Source: Thermodesulfovibrionia bacterium
GTDB taxonomy: Bacteria > Nitrospirota > Thermodesulfovibrionia > JACRGW01
Direction of reading: 5' to 3'
Assembly: GCA_919902995.1 (NCBI GenBank)
Contig: CAKKSD010000012.1
Location: 1-32,968 of the forward strand
Length of the DNA stretch: 32,968 nucleotides
This document shows, one piece after another, positions 7,915 to 15,832 of the stretch (positions within the stretch are counted from its first letter, which is position 1; the number at the start of each line of letters is the position of its first letter). The notes under the pieces were generated by a model that saw only the letters and a program-made list of their open reading frames with translations, made no database searches and was not told the origin of the DNA. The translations under genes were made by a program, and so were the position numbers.

Positions 7915-8481
7915 GGTATAGAGTCAAAGAAGAGGATCCTCGATGTAGCTATGCGGGTGTTTTCAGAGCATGGCTACGAAAAGGCAAGTATGAGGGCGAT
8001 TGCAAAGGCTTCCGGTATAAGCATCGGAGGCCTTTATATTTATTTTAAGAATAAGGAAGACCTATATCTTACTCTTATCAAATCAAGGCTGGATGACCTT
8101 GCAGAAAAAACAAAGGAGACACTGAAAGATACCAAGGACCCTGCAGAGGCCATCAACACCTTTATATCAACACACCTTAATTATGCAAAAAGACACAAAG
8201 AGCTTATTCTTATTCAGGGAAGGGAACATGGCTTTGCATTCGGCATTGACATGAAAAAGAAGTTTTTTAAAAGTCAGCGGAGCCTTATGGAAGATATTAT
8301 CAGAAAAGGGATAAGGATGGGTATATTCGGTAAGTGTAATGTAAAAGAGTCTGCAAAGATCATTATCAATGTCATGAGGGGTTTCGTTTTATCTATCGTT
8401 GTAGAATCAGAGGCACTCTTTTCACCGGAGGAATGTAGTAAACTTATACTTCATGGCTTACTCAGGAGGAATAACAGATGA
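7900..8481 (+). CDS. TetR/AcrR-family transcriptional repressor of the efflux operon
   Basis: 193 residues. The N-terminal helix-turn-helix is classic for the family: SKKRILDVAMRVFSEHGYEKASMRAIAKASGIS, followed by GGLYIYFKNKEDLY (residues about 8-55). The remaining helical part is the ligand-binding/dimerisation domain, which does not show its ligand. It is first in a seven-gene efflux operon, its 3' end overlaps the tolC-like gene by 4 bp (ATGA), and two palindromes overlap its own promoter and start. It therefore probably represses itself and the pumps until an effector such as a toxic hydrophobic compound binds. The start was chosen because it is the only ATG ahead of the DNA-binding domain and an in-frame stop lies 15 bp upstream. 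Confidence 0.92.
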   Translation: MNKRSGIESKKRILDVAMRVFSEHGYEKASMRAIAKASGISIGGLYIYFKNKEDLYLTLIKSRLDDLAEKTKETLKDTKDPAEAINTFISTHLNYAKRHKELILIQGREHGFAFGIDMKKKFFKSQRSLMEDIIRKGIRMGIFGKCNVKESAKIIINVMRGFVLSIVVESEALFSPEECSKLILHGLLRRNNR

Positions 8482-9857
8482 GACAATTTATTCTTTCTTT
8501 TCTATTCATTTTTTTAATTCCGTCATATACCCTTGCAGTCGAAGACCCGACCCTTAGGGTGGAATACAGCCTCGAAGACCTATACAGAATTGGGCTCGAA
8601 CTCTCTGAAAGGGTGAAGATATCCGAGGAAGACCTCTTTATTGCGGAAAGGGAAAGAGATAAGGCGGTATCTTCACTCCTGCCAAAACTTTCTGCCTACG
8701 GGAATTATACGAGGTATACGGAAGAAAAACTATCCTCAACAGGTTCGGTGAGCCAGCCAGAAACATCAAGGTCCTGGGGTTTACGACTTGATCAGTCCTT
8801 TTCTTTAGGTGGAAGGGAATTTACTGCCTTTTCAATATCAAAGAATAATATCGAAAGATCCAGATATTATCTATATTCGGTTAAGGAGGATTATCTTCTT
8901 GTAATTGCCTCTTCCTACTATGATGTCCTCAGAGCAAAGAAGGCACTTGAGATCGCAATCGCCAATGTTGGGAGATTAACCAAACACCGCGATGCCGCTG
9001 CTATAAGGCTTAAGGTTGGTGAAGTTACAAAGACCGCCCTTCTCAGGGCAGAGGCAGAGTTATCAGGTGCGCAATCAGAAGAGATAAAGGCTAAAAATGG
9101 TTTAGAGCTTGCAAAGGCTGTTCTTACAAGGGTTGTTGGAATAGAAAGAGATTATGAAGTCAAGGAAGGTCCTCAGTCCTCGGCCAATAGTCCCCAGTCT
9201 GATATTAATTCTTTGATAGCTGACTGCCGACTGCCGACTGTTGACTGCCTTAAACAAATTGCCCTATCAGAAAGGGCAGAGATAAAGGGCCTCGAGTTTC
9301 AGAAGAAGGTTGCAGAAAGTCAAGTCACATATGCGCAGGGGGCACACCTGCCTACCCTCTCAATAGAAGGTGTTTATTCAAAAAAAGATGATGACCCTGC
9401 CTCTGCTTTCTTTGTTGAGGAAAGTATATACGGAGGTTTAAAATTAAACTTCCCATTCTTTGAAGGTGGTCTGAGAATAGCAGAGGTGAGAGAGGCAAAG
9501 GCGAAAATGAGACAGGCGATACTTGTCTATAATGATAAAAAAAGGTCAGTTAATGTTGAAGTAGAAAATGCCTATCTCAATCTGATAACACAGAAGGGGA
9601 TTTTGGAAAAGTTTGAGGCACAGGTAGCCTTTGCAGGGGATAACTATAAGGCCGTATCAAAACAGTTCGAACATGGTGTTGCGAACAGTATAGACGTGAT
9701 GGATGCAAATACTCTACTTGTCACAGCTGAAAGGCAGCTTGCGGATGCAAGATACAACTATCAGTTATCTATTCTTGCTTTAAAAAGGGCAACAGGAACG
9801 CTGTTAAAGACAGTCCTTAGTCAGGGGGCAGGGGTCGGCGGTCAGAAGAAGGACTAA
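8478..9857 (+). CDS. TolC-family outer-membrane efflux protein
   Basis: 459 residues with an N-terminal signal peptide (RQFILSFLFIFLIPSYTLA) and the repeated alpha-helical TolC/OEP pattern: long amphipathic helices with ALEIAIANVGRL, VTKTALLRAEAEL in the first half, and VNVEVENAYLNLITQ and SIDVMDANTLLVTAERQLADARYNY in the second. It would form the outer-membrane channel and periplasmic tunnel shared by the RND and possibly the MFS pump encoded downstream. Start overlaps the tetR stop (ATGA). The linker between the two OEP halves (residues about 230-255) is encoded by degenerate heptanucleotide repeats (SPQSD..., ADCRLPTVDCL), so this loop has been lengthened by repeat expansion. Assignment of the fold is firm; the substrate is unknown. 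Confidence 0.9.
   Translation: MRQFILSFLFIFLIPSYTLAVEDPTLRVEYSLEDLYRIGLELSERVKISEEDLFIAERERDKAVSSLLPKLSAYGNYTRYTEEKLSSTGSVSQPETSRSWGLRLDQSFSLGGREFTAFSISKNNIERSRYYLYSVKEDYLLVIASSYYDVLRAKKALEIAIANVGRLTKHRDAAAIRLKVGEVTKTALLRAEAELSGAQSEEIKAKNGLELAKAVLTRVVGIERDYEVKEGPQSSANSPQSDINSLIADCRLPTVDCLKQIALSERAEIKGLEFQKKVAESQVTYAQGAHLPTLSIEGVYSKKDDDPASAFFVEESIYGGLKLNFPFFEGGLRIAEVREAKAKMRQAILVYNDKKRSVNVEVENAYLNLITQKGILEKFEAQVAFAGDNYKAVSKQFEHGVANSIDVMDANTLLVTAERQLADARYNYQLSILALKRATGTLLKTVLSQGAGVGGQKKD
9221..9248. repeat. Heptanucleotide tandem repeat in the tolC-like gene
   Basis: Four units of seven bases: TGACTGC, CGACTGC, CGACTGT, TGACTGC. A more degenerate tract with the same period (CAGTCCT, CGGCCAA, TAGTCCC, CAGTCTG) precedes it from about 9173. 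Translated in frame as a Cys-containing linker. Confidence 0.8.
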
Positions 9858-9876
9858 ATTACAGGAGCAATTAAAA

Positions 9877-11127
9877 ATGAAAAACAGAAATTACATGGCA
9901 AGACAAATCCTCCCTCATTCCCCTTTAGTAAAGGGGGAACGGGGGAATCTTAAAAATAAAAAAAGTTTATTATTGATTGTTATTTTCTGTCTACTGTTTA
10001 CTGTGTACAGTCTACTTTTTCTTTCTGGTTGCAAAAAAAAGGAAGTAAAGGCGCCTCCAGAAAAGATGATAAATATACAGGTTCAGGCTGCCGAGAAAAG
10101 GTCTCTTCGGCCATTTGTTGAGACAGTTGGTACACTGAATCCATACGAAGAGGTTATAGTAAGCGCTGAGGTAGAGGGGATATTAAGAGATGTAAAAGTG
10201 GATGAAGGGACAGCAGTTACAAAAGGCGGGATTATAGCAGTAATCGATGATACGGATTATAGCCTTGAGGTTAAGAGGTCAGAGTCTGCCCTGAAACAGG
10301 CAGAGGCGAACCTTGCAAATACAAAACTCGAATTTCAGAGGAAAGAGGCACTCTACAAGGAGGAACTTATAACCAAACAGCAGTATGATGATATATCAAC
10401 AAGGTTATCCCTTACTGATTCAGATGTGGATAGGGCAAAGGCTTCCCTTGCACTTGCAAACCAGAGGCTTTCGAAGACAAAGATTGTCTCTCCTTTGTCT
10501 GGTGTTGTTAAGGAAAGTAAGGTAGAACGGGGGAATTATGTAAGAAACGGAACAGCCCTGTTCGTTATTATAAAGACCAACCCCCTTAAGCTCAATTTTA
10601 CAGTCACAGAAAAGGATGTAGGAAAGTTGAAAGTTGGACAGGATGTTCTCTTCAAAGTAGATGCCTTGCCTGACAAGGAATTTAATGGAAAGCTGAGTAT
10701 CATCTATCCAAGTCTCGAAGAGAAAACAAGAACGCTTCAGGTCGAGGCACAGTCCCAGAATCCTAAAGGAATTTTAAAGCCAGGGCTTTTTGCCCATATT
10801 ATACTCTATACCGATGAGGCAAGGGATACCATTATTGTTCCTGTTACATCCCTCCTTTACGAGGCAGACAAGATAAAGGTCTTTGTTGTTGAAGGAGAGA
10901 GGGCAAAAGAAAGGTCTGTAAAAATAGGGCGGAAATATAAGTTACAGTCCTCAGTTGGCAGTCCTCAGCCTGAAGCCAGAGAATTCACAGAGATTACTGA
11001 GGGAGTTAAAGAAGGAGAGTTGGTTGTCACGGTAGGACAGCAGAGTCTGTTTGAGAATGCTAAAGTAAACATAGTCGGCAGTCCTCAGTCGGCAGTCAGC
11101 AGTCCAAAACCAGCAGTCGAAAAATAA
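9877..11127 (+). CDS. RND efflux periplasmic adaptor lipoprotein (HlyD/AcrA family)
   Basis: 416 residues. The N-terminus has a basic stretch, a hydrophobic core and a lipobox LFLSGC (Cys near residue 52), so it should be an inner-membrane-anchored lipoprotein. The mature part shows the adaptor layout: half-lipoyl segments (IVSAEVEGILRDVKVDEGTAV and TKIVSPLSGVVKESKVERGNYV) around a coiled-coil hairpin, then a beta-barrel domain and a membrane-proximal domain. It would bridge the RND permease and TolC. ATG at 9877 is preceded by CAGGAG about 10 nt upstream. The sequence before the lipobox is odd: residues about 10-25 come from a palindromic repeat, and the signal-peptide core and C-terminal tail come from heptanucleotide repeats. 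The gene ends one base before the S23 gene. Confidence 0.92.
   Translation: MKNRNYMARQILPHSPLVKGERGNLKNKKSLLLIVIFCLLFTVYSLLFLSGCKKKEVKAPPEKMINIQVQAAEKRSLRPFVETVGTLNPYEEVIVSAEVEGILRDVKVDEGTAVTKGGIIAVIDDTDYSLEVKRSESALKQAEANLANTKLEFQRKEALYKEELITKQQYDDISTRLSLTDSDVDRAKASLALANQRLSKTKIVSPLSGVVKESKVERGNYVRNGTALFVIIKTNPLKLNFTVTEKDVGKLKVGQDVLFKVDALPDKEFNGKLSIIYPSLEEKTRTLQVEAQSQNPKGILKPGLFAHIILYTDEARDTIIVPVTSLLYEADKIKVFVVEGERAKERSVKIGRKYKLQSSVGSPQPEAREFTEITEGVKEGELVVTVGQQSLFENAKVNIVGSPQSAVSSPKPAVEK
9906..9950. repeat. GC-rich palindromic repeat in the adaptor gene N-terminus
   Basis: An inverted repeat centred on CCCCTTTAGTAAAGGGG, flanked by imperfect arms (AAATCCTCCCTCATT / AACGGGGGAATCTT). It belongs to the same family as 4868-4911. 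Translated in frame as roughly ILPHSPLVKGERGNL, ahead of the lipoprotein signal core. Confidence 0.8.
9988..10015. repeat. Heptanucleotide repeat encoding part of a signal peptide
   Basis: Four units TGTCTAC, TGTTTAC, TGTGTAC, AGTCTAC. In frame it encodes most of CLLFTVYSLL, the hydrophobic core just before the lipobox of the adaptor. Confidence 0.8.
10945..10972. repeat. Heptanucleotide repeat in the adaptor gene
   Basis: Four units CAGTCCT, CAGTTGG, CAGTCCT, CAGCCTG, translated as part of QSSVGSPQPEA in the membrane-proximal region of the adaptor. Confidence 0.75.
11073..11121. repeat. Heptanucleotide repeat forming the adaptor C-terminus
   Basis: Seven consecutive units, mostly AGTCNNC: AGTCGGC, AGTCCTC, AGTCGGC, AGTCAGC, AGTCCAA, AACCAGC, AGTCGAA. 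It encodes the last residues of the adaptor (VGSPQSAVSSPKPAVEK) almost up to the stop codon. Confidence 0.85.
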
Positions 11128-11128
11128 A

Positions 11129-11518
11129 ATGGGGAAGATAGAGCGTTTTGAAGATATTAAGGCATGGCAGGAAACAAGAAACTTAGTAAAAGCGATTTAC
11201 AATCGCACAAATAATAATTCGAAGTTTAATCAGGATTTCGCCTTAAAAGACCAGTTAAGAAGGGCATCGATTTCAATAATGAGTAACATTGCCGAAGGAT
11301 TTGCAAGGAGAACCGATAAAGATTTTGCAAGATTTTTGTATATCGCTCTTGGATCGGTCTCAGAAGTACAAAGCCAGGTGTATGTTGCATTAGATTCAGG
11401 GTATATTACAAAAACTGAATTTAACGAATGTTACAGAAATACATCAGAAACAGCTAAATTAATTGTAGGGTTTCTTAAATACTTGACTGCTGACCGTCGA
11501 CTGGGAACTGAGGACTGA
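11129..11518 (+). CDS. Four-helix-bundle protein, S23/IVS family
   Basis: 129 residues with the signature of the S23 (23S rRNA intervening-sequence) family: IERFEDIKAWQETRNLV at the start, then FALKDQLRRASISIMSNIAEGFARRT and FLYIALGSVSEVQSQVYVALDSGYI. These are small helical bundles assembling as oligomers. The family was first noted as ORFs inside rRNA intervening sequences, but many copies sit elsewhere and their function is not established. Here it lies between the RND adaptor (1-bp gap) and RND permease (4-bp gap), in frame with operon transcription and with an intact reading frame, so it is either a cargo insertion or a co-opted accessory. Its C-terminus (TADRRLGTED) is encoded by a heptanucleotide repeat, which also supplies the stop. 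Confidence 0.85.
   Translation: MGKIERFEDIKAWQETRNLVKAIYNRTNNNSKFNQDFALKDQLRRASISIMSNIAEGFARRTDKDFARFLYIALGSVSEVQSQVYVALDSGYITKTEFNECYRNTSETAKLIVGFLKYLTADRRLGTED
11483..11517. repeat. Heptanucleotide repeat at the S23 gene 3' end
   Basis: Five units TTGACTG, CTGACCG, TCGACTG, GGAACTG, AGGACTG. The following A completes the TGA stop. The GAGGA within it is the only Shine-Dalgarno-like sequence before the RND permease ATG at 11523. Confidence 0.8.
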
Positions 11519-11522
11519 TTTT

Positions 11523-14500
11523 ATGTGGCTCGCTGATACATCCATAAAAAGACCTGTATTTGCAACAATGATTATCCTCGGGCTTGTTGTGCTCGGTGTT
11601 GTGAGTTATCCAAGAATCGGCGTTGACCTGTTCCCAAAGGTTGATTTTCCGATTGTCAATATCAATACCACGCTTAGAGGTGCGAGCCCTGAGATAATAG
11701 ATATTGACGTAACAGACAAAATAGAAGAAGCGGTTAATACTATCAACGGCGTAAAGACAATCGCCTCTACAAGCACGGAAGGGATTTCAACTGTAAGTGT
11801 TGAATTTGTCCTTGAAAGAGACATTGACCTCGCAGTTCAGGATGTAAGGGAAAAAATTTCCGTAATAAAAGGGAAACTGCCCAAAGACATAGATGAGCCG
11901 ATAATACAGAAAGTTGACCCCGATGCAAACCCTGTTATGTGGCTTGGACTGACAGGGCAGCGATCTGTCAGGGAACTGTCTACCTATGCTGACGAGGTTC
12001 TAAAGGAACAGCTTCAGAGGATAAACGGTGTCGGAGCCGTAAGGCTTGTGGGAACAAGGCTCAGACAGGTAAGAATCTGGCTTGATGCGGCTAAACTGAA
12101 TGCATACCAGATTACAGCAAATGATGTCATGAATACGCTTCAGAAGGAGAATGTTGAGCTGCCCGGAGGGAGGATTGAGAGCGATTCAAAGGAGTATTCC
12201 ATAAATGTAAAGGGTGAGATCAGGAGAGTTTCTGATTTCAATGATCTTATAATTGTCTATCATAAGGGGGCGCCTGTAAAGATAAGACATGTCGGCAGAG
12301 CAGAAGACGGCATGGAGGAAAAGCGCACTATTGCCAGATTTAACGGGATGCCCGCTATCGGCATAGGGATACAGAAACAATCAGGAACCAATACAGTTGA
12401 AGTTGTAGATAGGATAAAGAAGGAACTTTCAAACATCGCAAAGACACTTCCTCCGGGCATGAATATCGGAATAAACTTTGATCAGTCCACATTCATAAGG
12501 CGCTCTATAAAAGAGGTTCAGCATCACCTGATTTATGGAGGCATACTTGCAGTCTTTGCAGTATTTATTTTTCTTAAAAACATAAGGACTACCCTTATCA
12601 GCGCACTCGCAATCCCTACCTCTATTATTTCAACATTTACACTGATGAATGCATTTGGTTTTACGTTCAATAACATGACCATGCTCGGACTTTCACTTTC
12701 GATAGGCATTCTAATTGATGACGCAATTATTGTAATAGAAAATATCCACAGAAATATTGAGGCAGGGATGAAACCCATGGAAGCTGCTTCTTTTGCCACA
12801 GCAGAGATAGGGACAGCGGTTATGGCGACGACCTTTGCTATTGTTGCAATATTTCTTCCAGTGGCATTCATGAAGGGGATAATCGGCATGTTCTTTCTTC
12901 AGTTTGCACTCACAGTTGTATTTGCAGTGCTGGTGTCGCTCTTTGTTTCATTCACTTTGACGCCTATGATGGCATCACGGTACCTGAAAAGTCATAAATC
13001 GGAAGTCAAAAGTCAGAAGTCAAAAAACATGCTGCTATCTAAAATATCTAATAAACTTGAAGATTGGTATAAGAAGACAGAAGAGTTTTACAGGGAACTG
13101 TTACAGGTCTCACTCAACCATAAAGCGCTTGTAATAATTACGGCAGCAGGTTTGTTTGCTGTCAGCATTTTCATCACAAGGTTTATCGGTAAGGAGTTTG
13201 TGCCTCAGGAAGATCAGTCAAGGTTTTTTGTAAGGCTGAGGGCGCCGATAGATTATTCTGTTGATGAAGTTGACAGGATGTTCAGGCAGGCAGAGGAGAT
13301 AGCCCGGAATATACCTGAATTAAACACTGTCTATTATTCTCAAAGTGGAGGTCTCGCTAGAGAGACTAATAAGGCTGCGCTGATCATAGGGCTTAAACCA
13401 AAATCAGAGAGGGCAAGGACACAGCAGCAGATAATGGTGGATATAAGAAAAAAAATCAGGCAGATCCCAGGGCTTAAAGGAACTGCCGAGGATATTTCAC
13501 TTATTGGAGGTGGGCAGAGAAACGTGCCTGTACAGTACAGTATTAAAGGAAGAGACCTTGAGACTCTTGAGACATATACAAAACAGATTGTGAGTGAGTT
13601 TTCAAAATTGCCCGGGATTGTTGATGTGGATACGTCTCTTGAGACCGGCAAACCCGAGGTGAGGGTGTTCATTGACAGAGACAAGGCGGCAGATTTAGGA
13701 GTAAATGTTTCCACAATTGCAGAGGCAGTAAATTTTCTGATAGGCGGCGAAGTGGATATGACAAAGTTTAAGGATGAGGCGAGGGGAAGGAGGTACGATG
13801 TGAGGGCGAGGCTTATACGGCAGGACAGGTCAAAACCTGAGGACATAGGAAGGCTTTATGTAAGGGCGAAAGACGGCCGCCTTGTCGAACTCTCTAATAT
13901 CGTCGATATTCAGGAAGGTGGAGGCCCAAGTGTAATTAACAGGGTCGACAGACAGAGGGCAATAACTCTCTTTGCGAATCTTGAGGGGAAGCCCCTCGGC
14001 CAGGCAAAATCAGAACTCGATGCAATCTCAGCGAAGACCCTCCCCCCTGACTATTCCGGGATATACAAAGGAATGGCTGACATTATGGGTGAGTCCTTTG
14101 GTTATCTTATTTTCGCCCTTGTACTCGGGATCATCCTGGCGTATATGATCCTTGCATCACAGTTTGAGAGTTTTATCCATCCAATAATTGTGTTACTTTC
14201 GATGCCCCTCTCATTCATCGGAGCCTTCGGTGCCCTGCTGATAACCGGCAAAACCCTTAATGTCTTCAGTTTCATCGGGCTTATTCTTCTTATGGGGCTT
14301 GTTAAAAAGAATGCGATTCTTCTTGTGGACTATACAAACACACTGAGGGCAAGGGGGATGGAAAGGAGGGAGGCCATCTTAAAGGCTGGGCCTGTCAGAC
14401 TCAGGCCGATACTCATGACAACCTTCGCTATGATATTCGGTATGCTGCCTATAGCACTTGGTATTGGCGAAGGTGCCGAGACCCGTGCACCAATGGCGAT

Positions 14501-14657
14501 CTCAACTATCGGAGGGCTTCTAACATCGCTTTTCCTTACCCTCGTGGTCGTTCCTGTTGCATATGACCTATTTGATGAACTTCAATCAAAGTTTATGAAA
14601 AAGTCGAGATTCGAGAACCAAAAGTCCAAAGAGGAAGGATCGTATGGAAGAGATTAA
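11523..14657 (+). CDS. RND multidrug efflux permease (HAE1/AcrB-like)
   Basis: 1,044 residues, the normal AcrB/MexB length, with two repeats of one transmembrane helix, a large periplasmic loop and a group of five membrane helices. It starts MWLADTSIKRPVFATMIILGL, typical of the family. The proton-relay aspartates are seen in LSIGILIDDAIIVIENIHRN (near residue 400). The second half ends with ...LMGLVKKNAILLVDYTN and GLLTSLFLTLVVVPVAYDLFDEL. It would export drugs, detergents or other hydrophobic toxins with the adjacent adaptor and TolC protein, driven by protons. The cytoplasmic linker after the sixth helix (SHKSEVKSQKSKN) and the C-terminal tail are made of heptanucleotide repeats. Its end overlaps the next gene by 14 bp. 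Confidence 0.95.
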   Translation: MWLADTSIKRPVFATMIILGLVVLGVVSYPRIGVDLFPKVDFPIVNINTTLRGASPEIIDIDVTDKIEEAVNTINGVKTIASTSTEGISTVSVEFVLERDIDLAVQDVREKISVIKGKLPKDIDEPIIQKVDPDANPVMWLGLTGQRSVRELSTYADEVLKEQLQRINGVGAVRLVGTRLRQVRIWLDAAKLNAYQITANDVMNTLQKENVELPGGRIESDSKEYSINVKGEIRRVSDFNDLIIVYHKGAPVKIRHVGRAEDGMEEKRTIARFNGMPAIGIGIQKQSGTNTVEVVDRIKKELSNIAKTLPPGMNIGINFDQSTFIRRSIKEVQHHLIYGGILAVFAVFIFLKNIRTTLISALAIPTSIISTFTLMNAFGFTFNNMTMLGLSLSIGILIDDAIIVIENIHRNIEAGMKPMEAASFATAEIGTAVMATTFAIVAIFLPVAFMKGIIGMFFLQFALTVVFAVLVSLFVSFTLTPMMASRYLKSHKSEVKSQKSKNMLLSKISNKLEDWYKKTEEFYRELLQVSLNHKALVIITAAGLFAVSIFITRFIGKEFVPQEDQSRFFVRLRAPIDYSVDEVDRMFRQAEEIARNIPELNTVYYSQSGGLARETNKAALIIGLKPKSERARTQQQIMVDIRKKIRQIPGLKGTAEDISLIGGGQRNVPVQYSIKGRDLETLETYTKQIVSEFSKLPGIVDVDTSLETGKPEVRVFIDRDKAADLGVNVSTIAEAVNFLIGGEVDMTKFKDEARGRRYDVRARLIRQDRSKPEDIGRLYVRAKDGRLVELSNIVDIQEGGGPSVINRVDRQRAITLFANLEGKPLGQAKSELDAISAKTLPPDYSGIYKGMADIMGESFGYLIFALVLGIILAYMILASQFESFIHPIIVLLSMPLSFIGAFGALLITGKTLNVFSFIGLILLMGLVKKNAILLVDYTNTLRARGMERREAILKAGPVRLRPILMTTFAMIFGMLPIALGIGEGAETRAPMAISTIGGLLTSLFLTLVVVPVAYDLFDELQSKFMKKSRFENQKSKEEGSYGRD
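12989..13023. repeat. Heptanucleotide repeat in the RND permease central linker
   Basis: Five units AAGTCAT, AAATCGG, AAGTCAA, AAGTCAG, AAGTCAA. Encodes a basic/serine-rich SHKSEVKSQKS stretch in the cytoplasmic linker between the two halves of the permease, a place likely to tolerate insertions. Confidence 0.82.
14601..14635. repeat. Degenerate heptanucleotide repeat at the RND permease 3' end
   Basis: Units AAGTCGA, GATTCGA, GAACCAA, AAGTCCA, AAGAGGA. It encodes the charged C-terminal tail of the permease, and its last unit contains the AGAGGA Shine-Dalgarno-like sequence used by the next gene. The periodicity is weaker than in the other tracts. Confidence 0.5.
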
Positions 14658-15744
14658 AACACCTACCCATGGTAATCAGAAGAGAAAGACTATCGCTATC
14701 TCAGCCCTCGCAATAATTGTGATTATTGTAGGCATCTCAGGCTATTTTTATATACAGTATAAAAAGAACCATATCTCAACAGATGATGCCTTTGTTGATG
14801 GACGTATCCATACTGTGAGTTCCAAGGTGCCAGGGACAGTAAAGAATATATATGTAACAGATAATCAGTTTGTAAAAAATGGAGAGGCACTTCTTGAGAT
14901 AGATTCACAGGATTTTGATATGCGGTTAAAAGAGGTATCCTCAGGACTCGATGTGGAAAAGACAAGGCTTTCGGAACTAAGGTATAAGCTTGATACAGCG
15001 AAAAAGCAGTTAGAAGAAATTAAATCTGCAGTCGAAGCTGCAAAGGCATATCTTGAACTTCAGGAAGCAAATATGAAACAGGCAGAGATAGATTTGAAAA
15101 GGGCAGAGGACCTTCTTAAGGAGGATGTCATCCCAAAGGAAAGATATGAAAAAACAAAGACAGGGTATGACATTGCAATTGCGCAGGTTAAATCTGCCAG
15201 AGAGAGTTTAAGACAGGCAGAGGCACGTCTTGTGACCCAGAAGGCACTAATAAAACAGACAGAGGCTTCACTGGAACCTCAGAAGGCATTGATCAGACAG
15301 CGGGAGGCTTCATTGGGCGCTGCTGAACTCAACTTGAATTATACAAAGATTTATTCACCATCAGATGGCTATATAACAAGGAAATCTGTCGAGAGAGGTA
15401 ACCAGGTTCAGACAGGTCAGCCACTTATGGCTGTTGTGCCACTTGATGATATATGGATTGTAGCGAACTACAAGGAAACACAGCTTGAGAGGGTAAAACC
15501 AGGACAGAAGGTAAAGATAAAGGTGGATACATATCCTGGCAGGATATTCAAAGGCAAGGTCGAAAGTATCATGGCTGGTACAGGTGCTGTTTTCTCCTTA
15601 TTCCCTCCTGAGAATGCAACAGGAAGTTTTGTAAAGGTCGTCCAGAGGGTCCCTGTCAAGATCGTCTTTGAAAAAGGCACAGACCCTGAGCACCTCCTTA
15701 GAGTCGGCATATCTGTTGTGCCGACGATAATTGTTGAAAAATAA
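14644..15744 (+). CDS. EmrA/HlyD-type membrane-fusion adaptor for an MFS pump
   Basis: 366 residues. A short cytoplasmic N-terminus is followed by one membrane anchor (ISALAIIVIIVGISGYFYIQY). The periplasmic part has the lipoyl half SSKVPGTVKNIYVTDNQFVKNGEALLEID, a long coiled-coil hairpin rich in Gln, Ala and Glu (about residues 90-225), the second lipoyl half TKIYSPSDGYITRKSVERGNQVQTGQ, and a beta-barrel region. The STDDAFVDG sequence after the anchor is typical of EmrA. It would partner the EmrB-like permease encoded next and probably share the TolC protein. Start ATG overlaps the RND gene and has GAGGAAGGA just upstream. No lipobox is seen, unlike the RND adaptor. Confidence 0.93.
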   Translation: MEEIKTPTHGNQKRKTIAISALAIIVIIVGISGYFYIQYKKNHISTDDAFVDGRIHTVSSKVPGTVKNIYVTDNQFVKNGEALLEIDSQDFDMRLKEVSSGLDVEKTRLSELRYKLDTAKKQLEEIKSAVEAAKAYLELQEANMKQAEIDLKRAEDLLKEDVIPKERYEKTKTGYDIAIAQVKSARESLRQAEARLVTQKALIKQTEASLEPQKALIRQREASLGAAELNLNYTKIYSPSDGYITRKSVERGNQVQTGQPLMAVVPLDDIWIVANYKETQLERVKPGQKVKIKVDTYPGRIFKGKVESIMAGTGAVFSLFPPENATGSFVKVVQRVPVKIVFEKGTDPEHLLRVGISVVPTIIVEK

Positions 15745-15825
15745 GATACAAGATGCAGGATTCAAGATTTAAGATTTAAAATATATCTATCATGCATCAT
15801 GTATCTTGCATCGTGAATCATAAGA
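15743..15825. repeat. Heptanucleotide repeat with inverted halves between emrA- and emrB-like genes
   Basis: Left part: AAGATAC, AAGATGC, AGGATTC, AAGATTT, AAGATTT. Right part: CATGCAT, CATGTAT, CTTGCAT, CGTGAAT, CATAAGA, roughly the reverse complement of the left units. The tract fills nearly all of the 88-bp spacer and could form a long hairpin in the mRNA just before the MFS start, where I see no Shine-Dalgarno sequence. Confidence 0.75.
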
Positions 15826-15832
15826 TTCAAAG

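Noticed and set aside
9221-11517. Heptanucleotide tracts as a CRISPR array
   Set aside because: Units of 7 bp without spacers, inside coding sequences and without cas genes.
13340-13846. 168-aa minus-strand ORF
   Set aside because: Antisense shadow of the RND permease gene, with no ribosome binding site and a Ser/Leu-rich shadow composition.
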